Part shown: in pieces, positions 27,097 to 36,386 of the stretch
Layout: every line of letters begins with the position of its first letter
How positions within the stretch are numbered: the stretch's first letter is position 1
Origin: Coriobacteriia bacterium
GTDB lineage: Bacteria > Actinomycetota > Coriobacteriia > Coriobacteriales > UMGS124
NCBI GenBank assembly: GCA_018368455.1
Contig: JAGZEG010000001.1
Span: 62,001-126,000, forward strand
Direction of reading: 5' to 3'
Length of the DNA stretch: 64,000 bases
The notes under the pieces: model-generated
What the model saw: the letters and a program-made list of their open reading frames with translations, nothing else
Databases searched by the model: none
Told to the model about the DNA's origin: nothing
Position numbers and translations under genes: made by a program

Positions 27097-27650
27097 GCGA
27101 CCAGATCCAGAGCGACGCCATCAAGCTGATGGACAAGGCCATTGAGGCCATGAAAACCGAGTTCGGCAAGGTTCGCACCGGTCGCGCCAACCCCGCCATC
27201 CTGAGCGACCTGCGCGTCGACTACTATGGCGTCCCCACGCCCGTGCTGCAGATCGCCGGTGTCAAGGCCTCTGACGGCCGCACGCTCGTCATCGACCCGT
27301 GGGATAAGAAGAGCCTCAACGCCATCGAGAAGGCTATCATGGCCTCCGATCTGGGCATCACGCCCACGAACGACGGCGTTGTCATCCGTCTTCCGTTCCC
27401 CGCCCCCTCGGAGGAGGGCCGCAAGGAGCTCGTGAAGCAGTGCCGCGAGCTCGCCGAGCAGGCGCGCGTCTCCGTGCGCAACGCCCGCCGCGACGCAAAC
27501 AACCGCTACGATCGCCTCTCGAAGGACGGCGAGATCTCCGAGGACGACGCCCGTCGCGGGCAGGCTGCCGTTCAGAAGGACACCGACGCCCACGTCGCGA
27601 CGATCGACAAGGTCCTGAAGGAAAAAGAGTCCGAGGTCATGGAGGTCTAG
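27093..27650 (+). CDS. frr: Ribosome recycling factor
   Basis: The 185-aa protein has the standard RRF length and motifs: FGKVRTGRANPAIL, VDYYGVPTPVLQIA, and IRLPFPAPSEEGRKELVKQC. With EF-G it splits post-termination ribosomes. ATG 27093 overlaps the pyrH stop; uppS follows with no gap. Confidence 0.97.
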   Translation: MSDQIQSDAIKLMDKAIEAMKTEFGKVRTGRANPAILSDLRVDYYGVPTPVLQIAGVKASDGRTLVIDPWDKKSLNAIEKAIMASDLGITPTNDGVVIRLPFPAPSEEGRKELVKQCRELAEQARVSVRNARRDANNRYDRLSKDGEISEDDARRGQAAVQKDTDAHVATIDKVLKEKESEVMEV

Positions 27651-28439
27651 GTGTCCTTCGACCGCAGCGCTTTCGACGCATACTTCGCGGACGTGCCCGA
27701 GGGGTCGCGCTTTTCCGAGCTCGACCTTACACGCATGCCTGCGCACATAGCCGTCATCATGGACGGCAACGGCCGATGGGCCAAACTGCGCGGCAAGTCG
27801 CGCGGCGTTGGCCACGCGGCGGGCGTCGAGGCGCTCAAGGAGGTCATCACGGCCTGCGTTCGCCTGGACGTCAAGGCGCTGACCGTCTATGCGTTCTCGA
27901 CGGAGAACTGGACGCGACCCACCGACGAGGTCGAGCTGCTCATGGCCCTGTTCGCCTCGACGCTCATTGACGAGCTGCCGCTGCTCATGCGCGAGCATGT
28001 GCGCCTGCAGTACCTCGGCGACATGGACGAGCTGCCCGACGACACACGCGAGACGTTTGAGCGGGGCCTGCGCGAGACGGCCGACAACGACGGCATGGTG
28101 TTGGCCGTCGCCGTGAACTACGGTAGCCGCGCCGAGATCGCCCGCGCCGCGCGAACGCTCGCCCAGCGCGTGGCGGACGGCGAGATGGACGTCTCCGGCG
28201 TGACGCCCGAGGCGATCGGTCGCGAGCTGTATACCTGGCCGCTGCCCGACCCCGAGCTGCTCATCAGGACGTCTGGCGAGTATCGCCTCTCCAATTTCCT
28301 GCTGTGGCAGCTGTGCTACACGGAGTTCGTGTTCTCCGACGTTCTCTGGCCCGACTACGGCCGCTGGGATCTCGTCGACGCCATCGTCGACTACCAGGGC
28401 CGCCATCGCCGCTTCGGAGGGGTTGAGGACGATGGCTAA
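27651..28439 (+). CDS. uppS: Undecaprenyl diphosphate synthase
   Basis: The 262-aa cis-prenyltransferase has the family motifs HIAVIMDGNGRWAK, the YAFSTENW segment, YGSRAEIA, and the late DLLIRT-type motif (ELLIRTSGEYRLSNFLLWQ), followed by ELVFTDVLWP-like EFVFSDVLWP. It makes the lipid carrier for cell-wall synthesis. GTG 27651 starts immediately after the frr stop. Confidence 0.96.
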   Translation: MSFDRSAFDAYFADVPEGSRFSELDLTRMPAHIAVIMDGNGRWAKLRGKSRGVGHAAGVEALKEVITACVRLDVKALTVYAFSTENWTRPTDEVELLMALFASTLIDELPLLMREHVRLQYLGDMDELPDDTRETFERGLRETADNDGMVLAVAVNYGSRAEIARAARTLAQRVADGEMDVSGVTPEAIGRELYTWPLPDPELLIRTSGEYRLSNFLLWQLCYTEFVFSDVLWPDYGRWDLVDAIVDYQGRHRRFGGVEDDG

Positions 28440-29487
28440 CGAGACGGACGGCGAGAAGCCGCAGTCTCCTGCCGTGGAGCCCGGTGGCACGCAGGGTGGA
28501 TCGGCGAAGCTGCGGGTGTCCGCCCGCCGCGTCGCCCAGGCCGTGCAAAAGGCAAACGAGCGCACGCAGGCCCGCGTGGAGCAGACGCAGCGCGAGGTCG
28601 CGGAAGAGAGTGAGCCGTTCGTGTCCGAGGGTCGCGCCCCTCAGCCCGTCGCGCCCGAGGTTCACGTTCCCGTCATGAACCCGCGCACGCTGCTCGTTCG
28701 CCTGTGCTCCGGTGCTGTCTACGTCGCCATAAACATCGCGGCGCTGCTGTGGGGCAAGGTGCCTACGGCCATCGTCATGGCCGTGACGGCGGCGATCGCG
28801 TGCTGGGAGTTCTTTCGTCTCATGCGCGCCGACGCCAAGCTGCCCAACCAGGCTCTTGGCGTCCTTTTTGCATTTGCGATGCCTTCGTTCGCGCTTACGA
28901 GCCCCGTCTACCTCATCGGCATCGTTTTCCTGCTCATCATGGCGCTCGGGATCTGGTATGTCGGCAGCCTGCGCGTACGCATCACCGACGTCGCCATCAC
29001 GCTGTTCGGCGTCCTGTACACGAGCCTGACGCTGTGCGCCATCGTCATGATCCGCGCGGCAAACCTGCCCGGCTGGGGTGCCGCGATCCTGACGATAGGC
29101 GTCATGATGTCCGTGTGGGCAAACGACTCGTTCGCCTATCTCGTGGGCTCGAGCTTCGGCAGGCACCCGCTTGTGCCGAAGATCTCGCCCAAAAAGAGCT
29201 GGGAGGGCCTTGCGGGTGGCATCGTGGGCTCCATTCTCGTCTGGGGCGTGCTCGCGCTCATTCCGGCGACGCATGTCACGTGGCCCGTCGCCCTCGTCGC
29301 CGGTGCGGCATGCGGCGTCACGGGCGTCGTCGGCGACCTCGTCGAGTCGCGCATCAAGCGCGGGGCGGGCGTCAAGGACTCCGGCAACCTCATCCCGGGC
29401 CACGGCGGCCTGCTCGACCGCAGCGACTCCATGCTGTTCGTCTCCATAGCAGCGTACTTCATTCTTCGTCTTATGGGGGTCATCTAG
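28432..29487 (+). CDS. cdsA: Phosphatidate cytidylyltransferase
   Basis: The 351-aa integral membrane enzyme makes CDP-diacylglycerol. A low-complexity cytoplasmic N-terminal region of about 80 residues (with the helix AQAVQKANERTQARVEQTQ) precedes several membrane helices. The C-terminal signature runs ESRIKRGAGVKDSGNLIPGH then GGLLDRSDSM. It overlaps uppS by 8 bp. ATG 28432 is preferred over an in-frame TTG three codons earlier. Confidence 0.95.
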   Translation: MANETDGEKPQSPAVEPGGTQGGSAKLRVSARRVAQAVQKANERTQARVEQTQREVAEESEPFVSEGRAPQPVAPEVHVPVMNPRTLLVRLCSGAVYVAINIAALLWGKVPTAIVMAVTAAIACWEFFRLMRADAKLPNQALGVLFAFAMPSFALTSPVYLIGIVFLLIMALGIWYVGSLRVRITDVAITLFGVLYTSLTLCAIVMIRAANLPGWGAAILTIGVMMSVWANDSFAYLVGSSFGRHPLVPKISPKKSWEGLAGGIVGSILVWGVLALIPATHVTWPVALVAGAACGVTGVVGDLVESRIKRGAGVKDSGNLIPGHGGLLDRSDSMLFVSIAAYFILRLMGVI

Positions 29488-29488
29488 C

Positions 29489-30745
29489 ATGTCCACCGAT
29501 ATGTCTGCCGGTCGCGCGGAGGCCTCGACGAGCGGGGCCTCCGTCGGTCGCGCTCGCGGCGTTGTTCCCGCGCCCGGCGTCTCGTTTGCCCGCCCCGCCC
29601 CGCTGCGCATCGCTGTTCTGGGCGCCACGGGCTCCATCGGGCGCCAGACGATGGACGTGTGTCGCCAACACCCGGACAAGGTGCAGGTTGTCGCCGTGGC
29701 GGCCCACCGCTCGGCCGACGCCCTCGTTGCGCTGGCACGGGAGTTTCCCACGATCTCTCACGTCGCGCTCGCTGACGAGGCCGCGACCGTGGAGGGCCTG
29801 CCGGCCGGTTGCGAGCTGACGCGCGGTCCGCGCGCCGTCAGCGATCTCGCGGAGCTGCCCGAAGTGGACTGCGTGCTCAACGCGCTGTCCGGCTTTGCGG
29901 GCATGCGGGCAAGCGCGACGGCGCTGGCGGGTGGCAAGGAGCTCGCGCTGGCGAACAAGGAGTCGCTCGTTGCGGCCGGCGACCTGCTCATGCCGCTGGC
30001 TCGTCCCGGCACGCTGTTGCCCGTCGACTCGGAACACTCCGCAATATTCCAATGCCTGCTGGGCGAGGATCCCTGGCGCATGCGTCTCATCTGGCTTACG
30101 GCCTCGGGCGGCCCGTTCTTCGGGCGCACGCGCGCGGAGCTGGCGTCCGTGACGGCCGCCGACGCGCTGCACCACCCGAACTGGCATATGGGCCCGCGCA
30201 TCACGGTTGACTCCTCGACGCTCATGAACAAGGGGCTTGAGGTCATCGAGGCGCACCACCTGTTCGATGTCGACTACGACGACATCCGTGTCGTCGTGCA
30301 GCGCCAGAGCGCCGTCCATTCCATGGTGGAGTTCGACGACGGCACGGTGAAGGCGCACCTGGGCGCCGCGGACATGCGCGTGCCCATCCAGTACGCCCTG
30401 TCGTTTCCTGACCGCTGGGCCGCCCCGTGCGCGCCGACGACGTGGCCCGAGCTCGGGCACGTGGACTTCGCCGACCCCGACCCTGCGACGTTCGGCTGCC
30501 TTAACCTTGCCCTGCACGCGGGGCGCGTCGGCGGCGTGCTTCCGTGCGCCATGAACGCGGCGGACGAGGTCGCCGTCGCGGCGTTTCTTGCCGGACGCAT
30601 CGGCTACCTCGACATCGAGGCAGTCGTCGGCGGCGTGCTCGAGGCGTGCGCACCTGACTCTGTGGAGTCTCTGGAGCAGCTGGAGTCCGTGGATGCCGAA
30701 GCACGCGTGCGGGCAGAAGAGCTGGTGAAAGCCCGTACGCGGTAG
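29489..30745 (+). CDS. dxr: 1-deoxy-D-xylulose 5-phosphate reductoisomerase
   Basis: The 418-aa NADPH enzyme makes MEP from DXP, the first committed MEP-pathway step. NADPH site: IAVLGATGSIGRQTMDV. Metal/substrate region: ALANKESLVAAG, DSEHSAIFQCL, LTASGGPF and the KGLEVIEAHHLF segment. About 35 disordered residues precede the Rossmann fold. With ispG and ispH in the same window it shows that isoprenoids are made by the MEP route. Confidence 0.97.
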   Translation: MSTDMSAGRAEASTSGASVGRARGVVPAPGVSFARPAPLRIAVLGATGSIGRQTMDVCRQHPDKVQVVAVAAHRSADALVALAREFPTISHVALADEAATVEGLPAGCELTRGPRAVSDLAELPEVDCVLNALSGFAGMRASATALAGGKELALANKESLVAAGDLLMPLARPGTLLPVDSEHSAIFQCLLGEDPWRMRLIWLTASGGPFFGRTRAELASVTAADALHHPNWHMGPRITVDSSTLMNKGLEVIEAHHLFDVDYDDIRVVVQRQSAVHSMVEFDDGTVKAHLGAADMRVPIQYALSFPDRWAAPCAPTTWPELGHVDFADPDPATFGCLNLALHAGRVGGVLPCAMNAADEVAVAAFLAGRIGYLDIEAVVGGVLEACAPDSVESLEQLESVDAEARVRAEELVKARTR

Positions 30746-30757
30746 GAGGTTCCTCGC

Positions 30758-32122
30758 TTGGAAGCACTCATGGGCATTGTGCTGTGCCTCGTGGCGCTCA
30801 CGGCCATCGTTCTCATCCACGAGGCGGCCCACGCTCTTGCGGCGCGCGCCGTCGGCATGCGCGTGACCGAGCTTGCTATCGGCATGCCGTTTGGCCCGCG
30901 CGTCTATCGGCAGAGCCCGCGCTCGGGCATTCGCTACGGCGCGACGCTCGCCCTGCTGGGCGGATATACGCGCATCTCGGGCATGGCCTGGCGCCCCGAT
31001 GACCGCCACGCGCTGGCGCTCGCGCTCGTGAACGCCCGCGGCAGGCTCGAGGCGTCAGAGCTCTCCCTCGTGCTGTCGTGTCCCGACGACGAAGCGGCCG
31101 ACCTGCTCGGCGAGCTGGCCGAGATCGGCAGCATCGAGCCACTGGGCGAAGACGGCACCCCGGCATCTGCGGGCACGCCGACGTATGCCTGGCGCACGCC
31201 GAGGCGCGACGCGCTGGGACTCACGATCTATGACCGCCACCACGACTTCTCGCTTCCGGGCGGGACGCAGGCTGGCAAGCCGTTCTTCCCCAAGCAGGGG
31301 CCCGACGAGTTCCTGCGGCTCGAGGTGGGCCGCACCTATGCGGGCAAGGGCTTTGCGGCGCGCTCGTTCGTGTTGCTTGCGGGCATCGCCGCCAACCTGC
31401 TGACCGCCATCCTGCTTGTCACGGCGTTTTTCCTGTTCCGCGGCGTCGACGTCATCTCGCCCAACATCGTGCAGGTCAAGCCGGACTCCGTCGCCGAGCA
31501 GGCGGGCATGGTCGAGGGCGACGTCATCACGTCTGTGGACGGCGTGGACACGACGACCGACTACACGGCGCTCTCGAACGCCTTGGAGCAGGCCCGCGGC
31601 GCAGGCGACGTTGAGCTGCAGTATCGCCACCGCGACAGTCAAGACGTGCAGAGCGCGACGATCAGCCTGGGGGCCGACGAACAGCTTGGCGTGTACTACG
31701 GCTACGATCAGGTGCGCCTCGGCCCTGTCGACGCGCTGCGCGGGGCCCTGTCCTACGCGGGCCAGACGGGCGCGGCCCTGCTGTCGCTGTTCATGCCGCA
31801 GACGAGCGCCCAGACGATGGGCGAGGTCTCGGGCATCGTCGGCGTCGTGTCCGTCATGGGCCAGGCCGCGCAGCAGGGCGGTTGGGCCGTTCTGACGCTC
31901 GTCGCCGCGCTCAGCCTTTCTCTCGGGTGGATGAACCTGCTGCCGCTGCCCCCGATGGACGGCGGCAAGTTCGCCATCGAGATCGTCCAGAAGATCATCG
32001 GGCGGCCCATATCACTGCGCGTGCAGGGCATCATATCCATGGCGACGATGGCAGCGTTCACGATGCTGTTCTTCGTCCTGCTGTTCAACGACACGGCACG
32101 CCTCGTGGGAGGGGGCTTCTAG
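30758..32122 (+). CDS. rseP: RseP-like site-2 protease (M50) with an internal helix-turn-helix-like insertion
   Basis: The 454-aa intramembrane metalloprotease has HEAAH in its first membrane helix (LTAIVLIHEAAHALAARAVG), a PDZ domain (PNIVQVKPDSVAEQAGM onwards), and the second zinc-ligand motif in NLLPLPPMDGGK. It cleaves membrane anti-sigma factors or similar substrates. Between the first helix and the usual GKGF segment there is an extra region of about 110 residues. Part of it (about 83-131) reads like a winged HTH (ALALALVNARGRLEASELS, then DDEAADLLGELAEIGSIEP). TTG 30758 lies 8 nt after GGAGG; ATG 30770 is an alternative. Confidence 0.92.
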   Translation: MEALMGIVLCLVALTAIVLIHEAAHALAARAVGMRVTELAIGMPFGPRVYRQSPRSGIRYGATLALLGGYTRISGMAWRPDDRHALALALVNARGRLEASELSLVLSCPDDEAADLLGELAEIGSIEPLGEDGTPASAGTPTYAWRTPRRDALGLTIYDRHHDFSLPGGTQAGKPFFPKQGPDEFLRLEVGRTYAGKGFAARSFVLLAGIAANLLTAILLVTAFFLFRGVDVISPNIVQVKPDSVAEQAGMVEGDVITSVDGVDTTTDYTALSNALEQARGAGDVELQYRHRDSQDVQSATISLGADEQLGVYYGYDQVRLGPVDALRGALSYAGQTGAALLSLFMPQTSAQTMGEVSGIVGVVSVMGQAAQQGGWAVLTLVAALSLSLGWMNLLPLPPMDGGKFAIEIVQKIIGRPISLRVQGIISMATMAAFTMLFFVLLFNDTARLVGGGF

Positions 32123-32123
32123 C

Positions 32124-33239
32124 ATGGGACTCAGCGACGAAGCAGGACTGCTGCCCCGGCAGCGCACGCGACAGGTGAGCGTTGGCGGCGTCACGCTGGG
32201 CGGCGGCGCCCCCGTGCGCGTGCAGTCGATGCTGACGGCGCCGACGGACGACCCCGATGCCTGCCTCGCGCAGACGCGTGCCCTCGTCGACGCTGGCTGC
32301 GAGATCGTGCGCGCCGCCATCCCGCGCGCCTCGGCCCTGCCGGGCTTCGAGCGGCTGTGCGCCGAGAGCCCGGTGCCCGTCGTGGCGGACATCCACTTCG
32401 ACCACCGACTCGCCATTGAGGCCGCTCGGCTCGGGGCTGCGGCGCTGCGCATCAACCCCGGCAACATCGGCTCGTGGGACCGCGTGGACGCCGTCATCGA
32501 CGCAGCGGGAGAGGCGGGCATCCCTATCCGCATCGGCGTCAACGCCGGTTCCATCGACCGCGCGCTCGACGAGCGCGACGACCTGAGCCTGCCGGACAAG
32601 ATGGTCGAGAGCGTGCGGGGCTTCGTCGCGCACTTCGAGGAGCGGGGCTTTTCCGACGTCGTGCTGTCGGCCAAGGCCCACGACGTCAACGTGACGGTCG
32701 AGACGTATCGCCGGCTGTCGCAGGCGCTGCCGGACGTGCCGCTGCACCTTGGCGTCACCGAGGCGGGCACGCCGCTGCAGGGGACGATCAAGAGCGCGGC
32801 TGGCCTGGGCATCCTGCTGCACGAGGGCATCGGCGACACGATGCGCGTCTCGCTGACGGCCGACCCAGTCGAGGAGATGCCCGTCGCCTGGGGCATTCTG
32901 TCTGCCCTGGGGCTGCGCCGCCGCACGCCCGAGCTCGTGAGCTGCCCCACGTGCGCGCGCTGCCAGGTGGACATGATCCCCATCGCGCGCGAGGTGGAGC
33001 GCCGCCTGGCCGACGTGCGCCTGCCCATCTCCGTCGCCGTCATGGGCTGTGAGGTCAACGGTCCGGGTGAGGCGCGCGACGCCGATATCGGCGTGGCGTG
33101 CGGCAGGGGCGGCGGCGCCCTGTTCGCCCAGGGCAAGATCGTTGCGCGCGCGCCGGCCGACGGCATCGTCGACGCGCTGTTCCGGGAGATTGAATCGCGC
33201 TTCGGGCACGAGGGCCCCACGGAGGCTCCCACCCGCTAG
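32124..33239 (+). CDS. ispG: 4-hydroxy-3-methylbut-2-en-1-yl diphosphate synthase (flavodoxin)
   Basis: The 371-aa iron-sulfur enzyme converts MEcPP to HMBPP. Seen: VGGVTLGGGAPVRVQSMLT, VVADIHFDHRLA, LRINPGNIGSWD, and the [4Fe-4S] ligands Cys274 and Cys277 (SCPTCARC) and Cys309 (VMGCEVNGPGEA). It follows rseP by 1 nt, as in the dxr-rseP-ispG cluster of many Firmicutes. Confidence 0.97.
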   Translation: MGLSDEAGLLPRQRTRQVSVGGVTLGGGAPVRVQSMLTAPTDDPDACLAQTRALVDAGCEIVRAAIPRASALPGFERLCAESPVPVVADIHFDHRLAIEAARLGAAALRINPGNIGSWDRVDAVIDAAGEAGIPIRIGVNAGSIDRALDERDDLSLPDKMVESVRGFVAHFEERGFSDVVLSAKAHDVNVTVETYRRLSQALPDVPLHLGVTEAGTPLQGTIKSAAGLGILLHEGIGDTMRVSLTADPVEEMPVAWGILSALGLRRRTPELVSCPTCARCQVDMIPIAREVERRLADVRLPISVAVMGCEVNGPGEARDADIGVACGRGGGALFAQGKIVARAPADGIVDALFREIESRFGHEGPTEAPTR

Positions 33240-33316
33240 AATAGGCCGGCCGCGCGCAGGCCATATCGCGCGCGCGGCCTTCACCACCAAAGCTCAGCCG
33301 ATTGGAGCGTTCCACC

Positions 33317-35032
33317 ATGAGTGACTCGTACATGAGGATGTCCGCCCTCTACGCGCCGACGCTGCGCGAGGACCCACAGGAGGCCGACATCGCGAGCCAC
33401 CGCCTTCTGCTGCGCGCCGGCTTCATCCGCAAGACGGCCTCGGGCATCTATAGCTACCTGCCGCTGGCCTGGCGCAGCCTACACAAGATCGAGAACATCG
33501 TGCGCGAGGAGATGGACGGCATTGGCTCCCAGGAGTGCCTGCTTCCCATCCTGACGCCGGCCGAGCTGTGGCATGAGAGCGGCCGCTGGGACGACTACGG
33601 CCCCGAGCTCATGCGCATCTCCGACCGCCACGAGCGCGAATTCTGCCTCGGCCCGACGCACGAGGAGACGTTCACGTCGCTCGTGCGCAACGAGCTGCGC
33701 AGCTACAAGCAGCTGCCCGTGACGCTCTACCAGATCCAGACGAAGTTCCGCGACGAGATGCGCCCGCGCTTCGGCCTGCTTCGCGGTCGCGAGTTCATCA
33801 TGAAGGACGCGTACTCGTTCCACGCCGACCACGACAGCCTGCAGAAGACGTACGAGGACATGAACGGCGCGTACGGCCGCATCTGCGAGCGCTGCGGCAT
33901 CGACTATCGTGCCGTCGAGGCCGACTCCGGCCAGATCGGCGGCAAGGTGACGACGGAGTTCATGGCGCTGGCCCCCTCGGGCGAGGCTGAGCTCGTGTAC
34001 TGCGACTGCGGCTACTCCGCGGACGTCGAGGTGGCCGAGGCCGCGCCCGTGCTCGCGAGCTGCGACGCCACGAGCTGCGAGAAGGTCTCGACGCCGGGCT
34101 GCTCTACGATCGCCGACGTCGCGGCGTTCCTCAAGGCTGACCCCTCCGCCTGCGAGAAGGCGTTCGTCGTCGTTGACGGCGACGGCAAGACGTGGGTGCT
34201 GTTCGTCCCGGGCGACCACGAGGTCAACGAGGTCAAGCTCGACCACCGCTTTGGCGCGTGGCACTTGGCGACGGACGAGGAGCTGGTCGCGGCCGGCCTC
34301 GTCAAGGGCTTCATCGGCCCCAAGGGCCTGCCGCAGGGCGTGGGCGTGCTCGCCGACGCCTCGCTGCGCGCCCAGAAGAGCTGGATCTGCGGCGCAAACG
34401 ACGAGGGCTACCACTTCGTCGGCGCGCAGATGGGCGTCGACTTCGACGAGCCCGAGTTCGCTGACCTCATCTCCGTGCGCGAGGGCGACCTGTGCCCGAC
34501 GTGTGGCAAGCACCTGCACGGCGCGCGCGGCATCGAGTGCGGCCAGACGTTCCAGCTCGGAACGAAGTACTCGCAGGCCATGGGCGCGACGTTCGCCGAC
34601 GTCGACGGCAACGAGCAACCCCTGCTCATGGGCTGCTACGGCGTGGGCGTGAGCCGCAGCCTCGCCGCCATCGTCGAGCAGCACTTCGACGAGCACGGCA
34701 TCAGCTGGCCCGTGTCGGTCGCTCCCTACGAGGTGGCCGTCATCCCGCTGTCTGTGGGCGACGACGTCCTCGAGCCGCTGGCCGAGCGCATCGCCGGCGA
34801 GCTGGCCGCGGCTGGCGTCGAGGTCGTGCTCGACGACCGCGCCGAGCGTCCCGGCGTCAAGTTCGCCGACAACGACCTCATGGGCTTCCCGTTCCAGGTC
34901 GTCATCGGCAAGAAGAGCGCGGCCGAGGGCAACGTCGAGCTCAAGGTGCGCGAGACGGGCGAGCGCAGCGTCGTGAGCGTCGACGACGTCGTGGCGCAGC
35001 TCGCGCAGCTCGTGCGTGCTGGCCGCCGATAG
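33317..35032 (+). CDS. proS: Prolyl-tRNA synthetase (bacterial type, with editing insertion)
   Basis: The 571-aa class II synthetase has motif 1 around LLRAGFIRKTASGIYSYLPL, motif 2 in IQTKFRDEMRPRFGLLRGRE, the YbaK-like INS editing domain between motifs 2 and 3 (residues about 230-380), motif 3 in LLMGCYGVGVSRSLAAI, and an anticodon-binding C-terminus. ATG 33317 follows TTGGAGC; an in-frame TTG at 33302 lacks an upstream site. Confidence 0.97.
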   Translation: MSDSYMRMSALYAPTLREDPQEADIASHRLLLRAGFIRKTASGIYSYLPLAWRSLHKIENIVREEMDGIGSQECLLPILTPAELWHESGRWDDYGPELMRISDRHEREFCLGPTHEETFTSLVRNELRSYKQLPVTLYQIQTKFRDEMRPRFGLLRGREFIMKDAYSFHADHDSLQKTYEDMNGAYGRICERCGIDYRAVEADSGQIGGKVTTEFMALAPSGEAELVYCDCGYSADVEVAEAAPVLASCDATSCEKVSTPGCSTIADVAAFLKADPSACEKAFVVVDGDGKTWVLFVPGDHEVNEVKLDHRFGAWHLATDEELVAAGLVKGFIGPKGLPQGVGVLADASLRAQKSWICGANDEGYHFVGAQMGVDFDEPEFADLISVREGDLCPTCGKHLHGARGIECGQTFQLGTKYSQAMGATFADVDGNEQPLLMGCYGVGVSRSLAAIVEQHFDEHGISWPVSVAPYEVAVIPLSVGDDVLEPLAERIAGELAAAGVEVVLDDRAERPGVKFADNDLMGFPFQVVIGKKSAAEGNVELKVRETGERSVVSVDDVVAQLAQLVRAGRR

Positions 35033-35067
35033 CAGAGCGGGTTGCCCGCAAGAGACGCGCTAGCATG

Positions 35068-35111
35068 GCGGGGCGCCGGTGGTCAGAGCGGTCTGACTCT
35101 CGGCGCCCCGC
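35068..35111 (+). terminator. Nested GC-rich hairpin after proS
   Basis: A 10-bp stem (35068-35077 with 35102-35111, containing GGGGCGCC and GGCGCCCC) encloses an inner TCAGA/TCTGA stem (35083-35087 with 35092-35096). There is no T-run. The outer arms share eight bases with the hairpin between glyS and ppsR. Confidence 0.5.
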
Positions 35112-35162
35112 GCGCATATGAGGGGTCGGCGCGTGCCGACCGGACGAGAGGGGAGCGCTGAC

Positions 35163-36260
35163 ATGGGTGAAGCCAACGAGGGCGCGGGACAGTCGCTGGG
35201 CGAGCGCTACGGCGCGCTGGGGCACGAGCCGACGTCATGGGCCGAGGTCGTCGCCGCGGCGCGGCCCCACATCGGCTCGTTCTGCAAGGCATGCCCGACG
35301 TGCGACGGGCGCGCATGCAAGAACGCCGTGCCCGGCCCGGGCGCAAAGGGCGTCGGCGACGTCGCCATCCGCAACTACGCCGCCTGGTCCGAGCTGCGCG
35401 TCAACCTCGACGCCCTGCGCCCGGCAGGGGTGATCGACACGAACTCCGAGCTGTTCGGCCTCGACCTGACCATGCCGCTGTTCATCGGCCCCGTCGGTGA
35501 CGTGAACCGCCACTACGGCCCCGCCCTCGACACGCTCGGCTACAACCGCATGTCGCTGCGCGCCGCGCGCGACTTTGGCGTGGCGGCGTTCACGGGCGAC
35601 GGCGTGCCAGACGAGCTCATGGGGCAGTCGTGCATGGCCATCGGCGAGGTCGGAGGCGTGGGCGTCCCGACGATCAAGCCTTGGAGCCTCGAGAAGATCG
35701 CCGCGAAGATGGAGCTTGCCAACGCGAGCGGGGCCTTCGCCATCGCCATGGACGTCGACGCCGCCGGCTTGCCCTTCCTCAAGGGCCAGCAGCCTCCCGC
35801 CGGCCCGAAGTCGGTCGAGGAGCTGCGCGCCATCGCCGCCATGGCCCACGCGCCGTTCATCGTCAAGGGCGTCATGACACCCCGCAGCGCCGAGAGGGCG
35901 TGTGAGGCGGGCGCGGACGCCATCGTCGTGTCCAACCACGGCGGGCGTGTGCTCGACGGCTGCCCCGCCACGGCGGAGGTGCTGCCGTCCATCGTGCGCG
36001 CCGTCGACGGCGCCTGCCGCGTGCTCGTGGACGGCGGCATCCGCACGGGCCTCGACGTGTTCCGCGCGCTGGCGCTCGGCGCCGACGGCGTGCTCGTGTG
36101 CCGCCCGTTTGTCGTGGCGGCCTATGGCGCCGGCGAGGCGGGCATCAGCTTCCTGCTGCACAAGATGCGCGGCGAGCTCGCTGACGTCATGGAGATGTGT
36201 GGTGCGCGCTCCATCGCCGACATCGGCCCCGACATGCTCTGGAACGCGCCGCGCGTCTAG
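35163..36260 (+). CDS. FMN-dependent alpha-hydroxy-acid oxidoreductase (lactate oxidase/dehydrogenase-like)
   Basis: The 365-aa protein has the FMN TIM-barrel of the glycolate/lactate oxidase family: MPLFIGPVGDVN, FIVKGVMTPRSAERACEAGADAI split across the barrel, VVSNHGGRVLDG with the catalytic HGG, and VLVDGGIRTGLDVFRALALGA. The N-terminus has a cysteine cluster (SFCKACPTCDGRACKNAVPG) seen in anaerobe members and absent from aerobic oxidases. ATG 35163 follows GAGGGGAG. The substrate cannot be fixed; lactate oxidation with a non-oxygen acceptor is plausible in an anaerobe. It is the last housekeeping-like gene before the RiPP island. Confidence 0.85.
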   Translation: MGEANEGAGQSLGERYGALGHEPTSWAEVVAAARPHIGSFCKACPTCDGRACKNAVPGPGAKGVGDVAIRNYAAWSELRVNLDALRPAGVIDTNSELFGLDLTMPLFIGPVGDVNRHYGPALDTLGYNRMSLRAARDFGVAAFTGDGVPDELMGQSCMAIGEVGGVGVPTIKPWSLEKIAAKMELANASGAFAIAMDVDAAGLPFLKGQQPPAGPKSVEELRAIAAMAHAPFIVKGVMTPRSAERACEAGADAIVVSNHGGRVLDGCPATAEVLPSIVRAVDGACRVLVDGGIRTGLDVFRALALGADGVLVCRPFVVAAYGAGEAGISFLLHKMRGELADVMEMCGARSIADIGPDMLWNAPRV

Positions 36261-36303
36261 GGCCCCCGCTGCCCAGCGCGGCTCCTCAACGCAAAGTTGA
36301 TGC

Positions 36304-36337
36304 TGTTGCTCTCGCGTTGTTCATCGTGTCCTAAGAT
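36304..36337 (+). promoter_or_regulatory. SARP-type box and promoter D (sensor kinase gene)
   Basis: TGTTG (36304-36308), 6 bp, CGTTG (36315-36319), 12 bp, then -10 TAAGAT (36332-36337). It has the same geometry as the boxes at 37867, 42442 and 48394, with one substitution in the second repeat. It lies about 50 bp before the LytS-type kinase start. Confidence 0.6.
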
Positions 36338-36386
36338 GTTGACATGGTCATACTGCTGCGGTGGGATATGGGACAGGAGGGCGACG

